Below, piece by piece: positions 6,724-12,972 of a stretch of DNA of 13,803 bases (positions are counted from its first letter, which is position 1; each line of letters opens with the position of its first letter). The DNA is taken from the NCBI GenBank assembly GCA_008501785.1, contig QQUD01001068.1:1-13803 (forward strand). The letters run 5' to 3'. A model generated the notes under the pieces. The model was given only the letters and a program-made list of their open reading frames with translations. It was not told the DNA's origin and ran no database searches. Made by a program: the position numbers and the translations under genes. Origin of the DNA: Chloroflexota bacterium (GTDB taxonomy: Bacteria > Chloroflexota > Anaerolineae > Promineifilales > Promineifilaceae).

Positions 6724-6790
6724 CTATCAGGCATCAGCAATCAGCTTTCAGCTTTTCTGGCTGACATCTGACACCTGATACCTGACACCT
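6721..6790 (+). repeat. Heptad (7-bp) tandem repeat array
   Basis: The stretch divides exactly into ten 7-bp units: TAGCTAT, CAGGCAT, CAGCAAT, CAGCTTT, CAGCTTT, TCTGGCT, GACATCT, GACACCT, GATACCT, GACACCT. The first unit starts with the TAG stop codon of the methyltransferase gene. The last is followed at once by GGAG, the ribosome site of the next gene. The array therefore fills the whole gap. It resembles the short tandemly repeated repetitive (STRR) heptamers known from cyanobacteria. Confidence 0.75.
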
Positions 6791-6799
6791 GGAGAACCA

Positions 6800-7261
6800 A
6801 TGATTCTATTTGCCAAAGAGTTCATGAACCGTTTGCATAAACTGCACGAAGAGATCAAAGAAACTTATGCCGGATTGCCACAGGCAGCGCTTGAGTGGGA
6901 GCCGGGGGAAGAGATGAATTCAATCAATGTGCTGGTGACGCATGTTGCGGGAGCCGAGCGTTACTGGATCGGCGATTTGGTAGGGCAAGACAGCTCAGAC
7001 CGGGTGCGTGCCACTGAGTTTGAAGCAACTGGCCTGACTGTAAACGCGCTTGATCAGCGATTGGATGAAGTGTTGACTCACAGTGAGCAAATTTTGGCAC
7101 AACTCTCGCTGGACAAGTTAGATTTGATGCGGTTTTCTCCACAAAGCAATCATGAATTTTCAGTATCCTGGTGTTTGTTACATGCGTTGGAGCATACGGC
7201 CGTTCACGTCGGACATTTGCAAATCATGCGCCAACTCTGGCTACAACAAAACCCACTGTAA
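6800..7261 (+). CDS. DinB-fold metal-binding family protein
   Basis: This 153-aa protein has the four-helix DinB/YfiT pattern. An N-terminal helix FAKEFMNRLHKLHEEIKET is followed by LEWEPGEEMNSINVLVTHVA with His48, a middle segment LDQRLDEVLTHSEQILAQL, and a C-terminal helix LLHALEHTAVHVGHLQIMRQ. His48, His132 and His136 are in place for the usual three-histidine divalent metal site. Family members include thiol-dependent transferases and hydrolases, many without a known substrate, so no reaction is assigned. GGAG (6791-6794) lies 5 nt before the ATG, directly after the heptad array. It may be read with the methyltransferase gene, although the array could affect the transcript between them. 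Confidence 0.8.
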   Translation: MILFAKEFMNRLHKLHEEIKETYAGLPQAALEWEPGEEMNSINVLVTHVAGAERYWIGDLVGQDSSDRVRATEFEATGLTVNALDQRLDEVLTHSEQILAQLSLDKLDLMRFSPQSNHEFSVSWCLLHALEHTAVHVGHLQIMRQLWLQQNPL

Positions 7262-7282
7262 CTGTAATAATGAAGGGTTTCA

Positions 7283-7376
7283 AACACAGATTAACGCAGA
7301 TTTTCACAGAACCTACCCTAAGCATAGCCGAAGGATAAAAGAAACAAATCTGTGTTTATCTGTGAAAATCTGTGTT
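7283..7376. repeat. Intergenic inverted repeat with 10-bp-period arms
   Basis: AACGCAGATTTTCACAGA (7293-7310) and TCTGTGAAAATCTGTGTT (7359-7376) are inverted, with 17 of 18 positions matching. Each arm repeats an ACAGATT/AATCTGT unit about every 10 bp, starting at 7283 on the left and 7347 on the right. The 48-bp centre holds no gene. It looks like a dispersed extragenic repeat and could also act as a transcript-end hairpin after the DinB-like gene. Confidence 0.6.
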
Positions 7377-7413
7377 CCATTTCTTATTTAGTAACATGTC
7401 TAATGAGGTAATG

Positions 7414-7818
7414 ATGACAAAACATGCAAACGGAACTTTTGAAGTGACGATGAAACCGCTGGATCAGGGTGATTCAGCACAACCAGAAAATTTAGGACGC
7501 ATGTCCCTCGATAAACAATTTGAAGGTGATTTGCAGGCCAGCAGCAAAGGGCAGATGCTCACTGCTTTAACATCTGTTGCAGAATCAGCCGGGTATGTGG
7601 CGATTGAAAAAGTGACGGGGACCTTAAACGGCCGTTCTGGAACCTTCACCCTCCAACACAACGGCTTGATGAGTCAGGGCGACCAACAGCTTACAATTGT
7701 TGTCGTACCTGACTCCGCTACAGGTGAATTGGCAGGATTAACAGGGTCGATGTCTATTGCAATTGATGAAAACGGCAAACACACGTATGAATTCAATTAC
7801 ACATATCTAAATGTGTGA
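7414..7818 (+). CDS. DUF3224 family protein
   Basis: From the ATG at 7414 this is a 134-aa protein that fits DUF3224 throughout. It contains GTFEVTMKPLDQ, LGRMSLDKQFEGDLQASSKG, SAGYVAIEKVTGTLNGRSGT, FTLQHNGLMSQGDQQLTI and VVPDSATGELAGLTGSMSI, ending in HTYEFNY. The family is an allene-oxide-cyclase-like beta-barrel of unknown function. The start at 7414 has GAGG at 7405-7408, 5 nt upstream. In-frame ATGs at 7411, 7396 and 7372 are possible but worse placed. The gene ends in a GTGA overlap with the large regulator (7815-7818), so the two are probably co-translated. That makes it a candidate partner or target of that regulator, which is inference. Confidence 0.85.
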   Translation: MTKHANGTFEVTMKPLDQGDSAQPENLGRMSLDKQFEGDLQASSKGQMLTALTSVAESAGYVAIEKVTGTLNGRSGTFTLQHNGLMSQGDQQLTIVVVPDSATGELAGLTGSMSIAIDENGKHTYEFNYTYLNV

Positions 7819-10556
7819 GAAACAGCACAATCGCATATAATGAGACTGTGACAACACTACTACAAACGAAGCTTCATATTCCGACACTGCGACCAAACGC
7901 AGTGCCACGCACAAAATTAATCTCAAAACTCTATCGTGGATACGAAAAAGGTCGTAGAATTACGCTTGTCTCCGCCCCAGCGGGATTTGGTAAAACCACA
8001 ACGATTGCCGAGTGGATTTACGATTTACGATTGGGGGTCGATTCTGCCGTCAATCGTGAATCCCAAATTATAAATCTAAAATCCGCATGGCTCTCCCTCG
8101 ATGCAGAAGACAACGACCCAGCTCGGTTTCTCGCCTACTTTGTGGCGGCTTTACAAACGGTAGACGAAGCGATTGGTAGTGGCGTTCCTACTAGTTTTCA
8201 CTCTCCCGGCAATGTTGATTGGGAATCTTTGTTGGTTGGGGTATTGAATGGGGTAACGGCCGTTTCCGACACCCTCGACCCCATTTTTCTCATCCTCGAC
8301 GATATTCACCTCATCGAAAACCAAATCGTCGAACAAGCGCTTGCCTTCCTCGTTGAAAACTTGCCACCCAATTTACACCTGGTGCTCATTAGTCGCACCG
8401 ACCCCCCCTTGCCCCTGTCTCGGCTGCGGGCCAGAGGGATTCTCACCGAAGTCCGGGCACACAATCTGCGGTTCTCACCACAGGAAGCCTACGCCTTTTT
8501 ACACGATGTCATTGGCATCGACCTCGGTCCTGATATGATTTCAGCGCTGAACTTCCGCACGGAAGGTTGGGTAGCAGGGCTGCAGATGGCTGGTCTTTCG
8601 CTGCAAAACTTCACCGAAAACCGTGACTTTATCCAAAACTTCACCGGCAGTCACCGTTATGTGATGGATTACTTGATCGATGAAGTGTTTACCCAACAGC
8701 CCACACATATCCAGGAATTTTTGTTGAATACGGCCGTTCTCGACCGCATGTGTGCGTCACTGTGCGAACGCCTCAGTCCTCAGTCCTCACAAACTATTTT
8801 AGAGCAGCTCGATTCGGCCAATCTTTTTATTGTGCCACTTGATGAGGAACGGCGCTGGTTTCGTTATCACCATTTGTTCGCTGATTTGCTGCGGCAGCGG
8901 TTGCAGCAGGTGCATCCTGAGCGGATACGGCCGTTACACGAACAAGCCAGCCGCTGGTTTGCCGAAAACAATTATCCCGATGAAGCGATTGACCACGCGC
9001 TCAAAAGCATGAACGTTGAGCAGGCCGCAGACCTCATTAACCAACATGCCGAAACGGCCTGGGTAAAAGGTGAAATGGGCAAAGTTTTGCGCTGGCTAGA
9101 CGCGCTGCCAGAAGAACAGAAACGGCCGTTTCCCCACCTGTTCATCTTTCAGGCCTGGGCATTGGTCGTCATCGGGCATCATCAAAAAGCCGCAGCCATG
9201 CTCGATATCGCTGACGAAGCGGTGACAAAAGTGCCGCCAGCGTCACAAGAACCAATCCGGGGACGCATTGCCGCGGCCCGTGCCTATGTGGCTATTTTTG
9301 CTGGAGACCAAGCAGCAATTATTCCGTTTGCCGAACAGGCGCTGGCTTCATTGCCAGCAGCCGATGCCACCTGGCGCTGTATTGCTGCCACCGCCCTTGG
9401 CGATGCATACAGTCTATTTGGCAAAGCTGATGCCGCCCTGCAAACGCTCTCCGATGCACTCAAAGCCGGATATCAGGCAGAAAATGTCTATTTGACACTG
9501 TTAGCAGGGTTTAAGTTAACGGCCATTCTCCGCCAAAAATGCCTGCTGCAACAAGCATTCGCAACCAGTGAAGAACTGCTCACATTAGCCGAACGCACCA
9601 ACATGGACCATACTTCAATGGTCGGGGTTCTCAACTCGCTGCAAGGTGAAATATTAAGCGAATGGAATCGGATAGATGAAGCGCTCCCCCTCGTCAACAA
9701 AGGTGTAGAAATCACTATCGAAGGAAAAAATCTGGGCATGTTAGGCTGGAGCCATCTCATTAAAGCACGTGTGCTGCTCACACAGCGGGATTGGGAGGGC
9801 ATCCAGGCGATTATCAACAAGTTTGAACAGATGACGAAAAAGACTGATGTGCCACCTTGGATCATGATTCCGGTAAAGGCATTTCAGGGGTATCTTTATC
9901 TGGTGCAAGGAGATTTGAATCGGGCAATCAAATGGGCACAGCAGCGCAATCTAAACGCTGACGCCCCATTTAATCCCCTCCGCGAATCGGAATATGGCGT
10001 TTTGGTTAAACTGCTGCTAGCTCAACAAAAATTTGACGATGCGGAAAAGATTATTAACGAATTGCTCAATCTGACCCGCACAGGCAACAAAACCAGTGAC
10101 ATCATCAGTGCGCTGCTGCTGCTTATCGAACTACGCCATCTGCAAAATCAACCGGATGCCGCCGCTGCAGCACTTAATGAAGCGCTCACCCTGGCTGAAC
10201 CAGGAGGCTTGGTGAGAACGTTTGTGGATAACGGCCGTTTTCTCCTCCCCCTTCTCCAACAAATCAATCCTCAAACATCCCAAACCAGCCAAATTCTCAC
10301 CGCTTTCAATCAGGACAAGCCACTTCCCCAATCAGCCATTCCATCATCCTCCCCTCACCTCGTCACACCGCTAACAGCTCGCGAAATCAAGGTCCTTCGC
10401 CTCATCGCCGCCGGCCTCAAAAACAAAGAAATCGCTGCAGAATTGACCATCAGCCTAAACACCATCTACTATCACACCAAAAACATCTACAGCAAACTTC
10501 AAGTAAACACACGGTTACAAGCCGCCGCCAAAGCAAAAGAGCTAGGGATTATTTAG
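7815..10556 (+). CDS. MalT-like LuxR-family ATP-dependent transcriptional regulator (STAND ATPase)
   Basis: This 913-aa protein has the MalT order of domains. The N-terminus LLQTKLHIPTLRPNAVPR leads into Walker A SAPAGFGKTT (53-62). Walker B FLILDDIH is at 157-164 and LISRTDPPLPLSRLRARG at about 190-207. A winged-helix and linker region follows, then a long helical TPR-like sensor region (about 380-830). The C-terminal LuxR helix-turn-helix starts at LTAREIKVLRLIAAG and includes KNKEIAAELTISLNTIYYHT. Such proteins hold ATP/ADP, oligomerise when an inducer binds the TPR region, and activate transcription. The inducer is unknown. The start is the GTG that overlaps the DUF3224 stop. A second in-frame GTG at 7848 (VTTLLQTKL) better fits the family N-terminus. 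The gene holds five ACGGCCGT sites. Confidence 0.92.
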   Translation: MRNSTIAYNETVTTLLQTKLHIPTLRPNAVPRTKLISKLYRGYEKGRRITLVSAPAGFGKTTTIAEWIYDLRLGVDSAVNRESQIINLKSAWLSLDAEDNDPARFLAYFVAALQTVDEAIGSGVPTSFHSPGNVDWESLLVGVLNGVTAVSDTLDPIFLILDDIHLIENQIVEQALAFLVENLPPNLHLVLISRTDPPLPLSRLRARGILTEVRAHNLRFSPQEAYAFLHDVIGIDLGPDMISALNFRTEGWVAGLQMAGLSLQNFTENRDFIQNFTGSHRYVMDYLIDEVFTQQPTHIQEFLLNTAVLDRMCASLCERLSPQSSQTILEQLDSANLFIVPLDEERRWFRYHHLFADLLRQRLQQVHPERIRPLHEQASRWFAENNYPDEAIDHALKSMNVEQAADLINQHAETAWVKGEMGKVLRWLDALPEEQKRPFPHLFIFQAWALVVIGHHQKAAAMLDIADEAVTKVPPASQEPIRGRIAAARAYVAIFAGDQAAIIPFAEQALASLPAADATWRCIAATALGDAYSLFGKADAALQTLSDALKAGYQAENVYLTLLAGFKLTAILRQKCLLQQAFATSEELLTLAERTNMDHTSMVGVLNSLQGEILSEWNRIDEALPLVNKGVEITIEGKNLGMLGWSHLIKARVLLTQRDWEGIQAIINKFEQMTKKTDVPPWIMIPVKAFQGYLYLVQGDLNRAIKWAQQRNLNADAPFNPLRESEYGVLVKLLLAQQKFDDAEKIINELLNLTRTGNKTSDIISALLLLIELRHLQNQPDAAAAALNEALTLAEPGGLVRTFVDNGRFLLPLLQQINPQTSQTSQILTAFNQDKPLPQSAIPSSSPHLVTPLTAREIKVLRLIAAGLKNKEIAAELTISLNTIYYHTKNIYSKLQVNTRLQAAAKAKELGII
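7836..7841 (+). promoter_or_regulatory. Consensus -10 box (TATAAT) inside the start of the regulator gene
   Basis: A perfect TATAAT lies 6 nt before the in-frame GTG at 7848, so a transcript from it could start on that codon without a leader. The -35 position at 17-bp spacing (GTGTGA) is poor. It may be a coincidence of coding sequence. Confidence 0.25.
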
Positions 10557-10602
10557 TCCCTAGTCCCCAGTCGCAAGTCTCCAGTCCCTAATCCCCAATC
10601 TC
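10554..10602 (+). repeat. Heptad (7-bp) tandem repeat array after the regulator gene
   Basis: Seven exact 7-bp units follow each other: TAGTCCC, TAGTCCC, CAGTCGC, AAGTCTC, CAGTCCC, TAATCCC, CAATCTC. The first unit begins with the TAG stop codon of the regulator gene. The CCCCAGT-like core is the same style as cyanobacterial STRR heptamers. A short CCACA/TGTGG hairpin (10610-10625) follows. Confidence 0.75.
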
Positions 10603-10659
10603 CCCCAAACCACAAATTCCTGTGGGGGCAACCTACAAAAATTTTCATACAATACCATT

Positions 10660-10687
10660 ATGAACGGTGAAACATGAATGGTGAAAC
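10660..10687 (+). repeat. 14-bp tandem duplication over a gene start
   Basis: ATGAACGGTGAAAC (10660-10673) is followed directly by ATGAATGGTGAAAC (10674-10687), with 13 of 14 bases identical. The first copy opens a mini-ORF, MNGET-stop, whose TGA overlaps the ATG of the second copy. The second copy starts the 78-aa gene, which also reads MNGET. Confidence 0.8.
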
Positions 10688-10910
10688 CACCGACCAACCA
10701 CCGACGCCGATTTATCGTGTCGAGATTGAAGGGCATCTGGATTGCAGTTGGGCCGAATGGTTTGATGGCATGATGATTGATCAGCAGCCAAATGGCATAT
10801 CTGTGCTTTGTGGAAACGTTACCGATCAGTCCGCGCTGTTTGGCCTGCTAAAAAAGATGCACAATATGGGCTTGACGATTATCTCGGTGCAGCGCGTTGG
10901 GTTTAAATAA
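10674..10910 (+). CDS. 78-aa conserved small protein next to the MalT-like regulator
   Basis: The protein contains YRVEIEGHLDCSWAEWFDGM, then MIDQQPNGISVLCGNV and TDQSALFGLLKKMHNMGLTI, ending SVQRVGFK. It is soluble, acidic to neutral and has no signal peptide or metal motif. I recall similar small proteins (WADWFDGL... DQAALHGLL...LLSV) encoded near MalT-type regulators in other Chloroflexota, but I cannot check that here. Its function is unknown. A role as a partner or target of the preceding regulator is inference from proximity (117 bp downstream). No strong Shine-Dalgarno precedes the ATG at 10674. Instead, TACAAT (10648-10653) lies 6 nt before the upstream mini-ORF ATG at 10660, whose stop overlaps this start. 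A leaderless mini-ORF with translational coupling is therefore possible. Confidence 0.75.
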   Translation: MNGETTDQPPTPIYRVEIEGHLDCSWAEWFDGMMIDQQPNGISVLCGNVTDQSALFGLLKKMHNMGLTIISVQRVGFK

Positions 10911-10918
10911 GATTTTTA

Positions 10919-11010
10919 CCGCAAAGGGCGCTGAGATCGCAGAGAGCAAGAAGAGATTGCATCATTTTCTTTTTCTTCCTTTGTATCTTTGTCCCTTTGT
11001 GTCTTTGTAT
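10919..11010. repeat. Intergenic element with 9-bp and 8-bp periodic arms
   Basis: The left part steps in 9-bp units (CCGCAAAGG, GCGCTGAGA, TCGCAGAGA, about 10919-10945). The right part is four 8-bp units (CTTTGTAT, CTTTGTCC, CTTTGTGT, CTTTGTAT, 10979-11010). The arms are roughly complementary in an inverted sense. The design matches a widespread extragenic repeat of the type CCGCAAAG...CTTTGCGG in degenerate form. It fills the 122-bp gap before the ABC exporter operon. Confidence 0.6.
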
Positions 11011-11032
11011 TTATTTCTTTGAAGGAGTGATC

Positions 11033-11899
11033 ATGACACAACATGCTATCCAGGCAGACTCATTGACGTACAGTTATGGGGAGTTAACGGCCGTTAACTC
11101 AATCAACTTCCACGTTGGAGAAGGCGAAATCTTGGGTTTTTTAGGGCCAAACGGCGCAGGCAAATCGACAACAGTAGGCATGTTGACCGGGCTGCTGCGT
11201 CCCAAGTCTGGCTCCGCCACCTTGCTCGGAATGGACGTAACCAAACTGCCCGATAAAGTGCAGGCGCAAATTGGGGTTTGTTTTGAGCATCCCAATTTAT
11301 ACGAAACGATGAGCGCCGTGGAAAACTTGAACTTGTTCGCCGATCTGTTTGGCGTAAAACAGTTTGATGCGATGGCGCTGTTGCAGCGGGTTGGGTTGGC
11401 CGGTCGTGAAAAAGATCGCGTTGCTGAATATTCCAAAGGGATGAAGCAGCGGCTGATGGTGGCCCGGTCTCTCGTCAACAAACCGCGCATCCTTTTCCTC
11501 GATGAGCCGACGGCTGGACTGGACCCAGTATCTTCAGAAACCATCCGTGACATCATTTTAGAAGAACGCGCCCAAGGCACAACCGTATTCCTGACAACAC
11601 ACGACATGCTAGAAGCAGACAAGCTGTCAGACCGGGTAGCATTTATCGACCAAGGGGAGATTGTGGCACTAGACACCCCCCATGCCCTCAAGCAAACCTA
11701 CGGCAAGCGGGCACTGAAAGCTGAGTTGATGGGCGAAAACGGCCGTCTTCTCACCCGTGAAATTGTGATGGACCAGGCGGAAACGGTAACGGCCGTTCAC
11801 GACCTATTCGCCAACGAAAAAGTCGTCACCATTCACAGCGAAGAAGCCACGCTCGAAGATATTTTCATCGACATTACCGGCAGAGGGTTAACAGAATGA
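11033..11899 (+). CDS. ABC-2 type exporter, ATP-binding subunit
   Basis: This 288-aa nucleotide-binding subunit has Walker A GPNGAGKST (38-46), the signature YSKGMKQR (133-140), Walker B ILFLDEPTAGLDP (153-165) and the switch His190 in TTHDM. The Q-loop region reads IGVCFEHPNLYETMS, with Glu85 at the position where most relatives have Gln. The roughly 75-residue C-terminal extension ends in LEDIFIDITGRGL, typical of DrrA/NatA-like ATPases that pair with ABC-2 permeases. I chose ATG 11033 because AAGGAG (11022-11027) lies 5 nt upstream; the frame opens 36 nt earlier but inside repeat sequence. The gene overlaps the next by ATGA (11896-11899), so it is the first gene of an operon. The substrate is unknown. 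Confidence 0.93.
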   Translation: MTQHAIQADSLTYSYGELTAVNSINFHVGEGEILGFLGPNGAGKSTTVGMLTGLLRPKSGSATLLGMDVTKLPDKVQAQIGVCFEHPNLYETMSAVENLNLFADLFGVKQFDAMALLQRVGLAGREKDRVAEYSKGMKQRLMVARSLVNKPRILFLDEPTAGLDPVSSETIRDIILEERAQGTTVFLTTHDMLEADKLSDRVAFIDQGEIVALDTPHALKQTYGKRALKAELMGENGRLLTREIVMDQAETVTAVHDLFANEKVVTIHSEEATLEDIFIDITGRGLTE

Positions 11900-12972
11900 A
11901 CTGGCAAATTGTCAAAACCTTACTCATCAAAGATGTGAAGCTGTACTTTCGCAATCAGCTTTTTGCGGTCATCACGGCATTAGGCATTGTGATGTACATT
12001 GCCATCTACTTTTTGATGCCCAACAAAGTGGAGGACACGGTTCGTGTGCTCATTTATGCGCCAGCTGCGATTCCCCCAATTTTTGCACAAGAGTTTGCAG
12101 AGCGGGACATTGAGGTAAACACCATTTCGGAGTCGGAGGAGGCGTTGAAAACGGCCGTTCTCGAAAAAGAATTCATTGCCGGGATTGCGCTGCCCGAGAA
12201 TGCATTAGCCGAGTTGGAAGCAGGCCACGATTTAACGATTCCAATCTACTTCCAACCAGACGAGCCGCAAGAAGTCGTCAATGCGTTTTCAACTGTTTTC
12301 ACAATGGCATTCAACGACATTGCCTACTACCTAAATGGTACACCGCTCAATATTGCCGTCACCGAAGAAGTGCTGGGTCCCAATTTAGCCGGGAAACAAA
12401 TTGCCCCGCGCGACAAGATGTTGCCTTTGTTTGCCAGTTTTTTGCTCATGACAGAAATGATGGGATTAGCAAACTTGATCACAGAAGAACGTGTCGCACG
12501 CACCCTGCCCGCGCTGCTGATGACCCGCATGAGGCTGCGCGAACTTTTTACAGCCAAAGGCGTGTTTGGCATCGGATTGGCATTTATCCAAGTGCTGTTT
12601 ATTTCAATAGTTACCGGCGGACTGATGCAAGAACCGCTAATAATCATCGTCACGCTGCTGTTAGGGTCGCTGCTGGTAACAGGCATTGGCTTCCTGATCG
12701 CCTCTGTGACCAAAGATTTCATGTCGGTCGTCAGTTGGAGCATCTTGGCCTTTATCATGTTGGGCCTCTCATCGTTCAGCGCGATTGCGCCCAGTTTGGT
12801 AACAAATTGGATTAAGCTCATTCCCTCATATTACGTGGTCGAAACGATGAATTTGGTGATGAACTTTAACGCCAGTTGGGTTGACGTGTGGCAGAACTTA
12901 CTGATTTTGCTGGTGACCGGGTTTGGATTTTTCTGGCTGGGCATTGTGGTCCTGGGGAGAAAATTACGATGA
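11896..12972 (+). CDS. ABC-2 type exporter permease, first subunit
   Basis: This 358-aa integral membrane protein has the ABC2_membrane_3 layout. A cytosolic N-terminal stretch WQIVKTLLIKDVKLYFRNQL precedes TM1 (about 22-41). A large external domain follows (about 42-175), and then five hydrophobic segments (about 176-195, 222-243, 247-270, 278-300, 334-355). EERVARTLPALLMTRMRLRE (197-216) is the conserved cytosolic coupling segment that contacts the ATPase. Its start overlaps the ATPase stop and its end overlaps the next permease start by ATGA, so the three are translated as a unit. It probably pairs with the following permease as a heterodimer. An ACGGCCGT site lies at 12151, coding Lys-Thr-Ala-Val. 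Confidence 0.9.
   Translation: MNWQIVKTLLIKDVKLYFRNQLFAVITALGIVMYIAIYFLMPNKVEDTVRVLIYAPAAIPPIFAQEFAERDIEVNTISESEEALKTAVLEKEFIAGIALPENALAELEAGHDLTIPIYFQPDEPQEVVNAFSTVFTMAFNDIAYYLNGTPLNIAVTEEVLGPNLAGKQIAPRDKMLPLFASFLLMTEMMGLANLITEERVARTLPALLMTRMRLRELFTAKGVFGIGLAFIQVLFISIVTGGLMQEPLIIIVTLLLGSLLVTGIGFLIASVTKDFMSVVSWSILAFIMLGLSSFSAIAPSLVTNWIKLIPSYYVVETMNLVMNFNASWVDVWQNLLILLVTGFGFFWLGIVVLGRKLR

Noticed and set aside
6721..6790. CRISPR array
   Set aside because: The units are 7 bp with no spacers, and no cas gene is present.
7283..7376. Insertion sequence or MITE
   Set aside because: No transposase and no target-site duplication could be found at the ends. It is kept only as an inverted repeat.
11074..11691. 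Long minus-strand open frame (205 aa) opposite the ABC ATPase gene
   Set aside because: It is antisense to a gene with all ABC motifs, has low-complexity Ser/Arg-rich sequence and no recognisable domain.
12327..12821. Minus-strand open frame (164 aa) opposite the first permease
   Set aside because: It is the shadow of a clear ABC-2 permease gene and has no ribosome site or domain.
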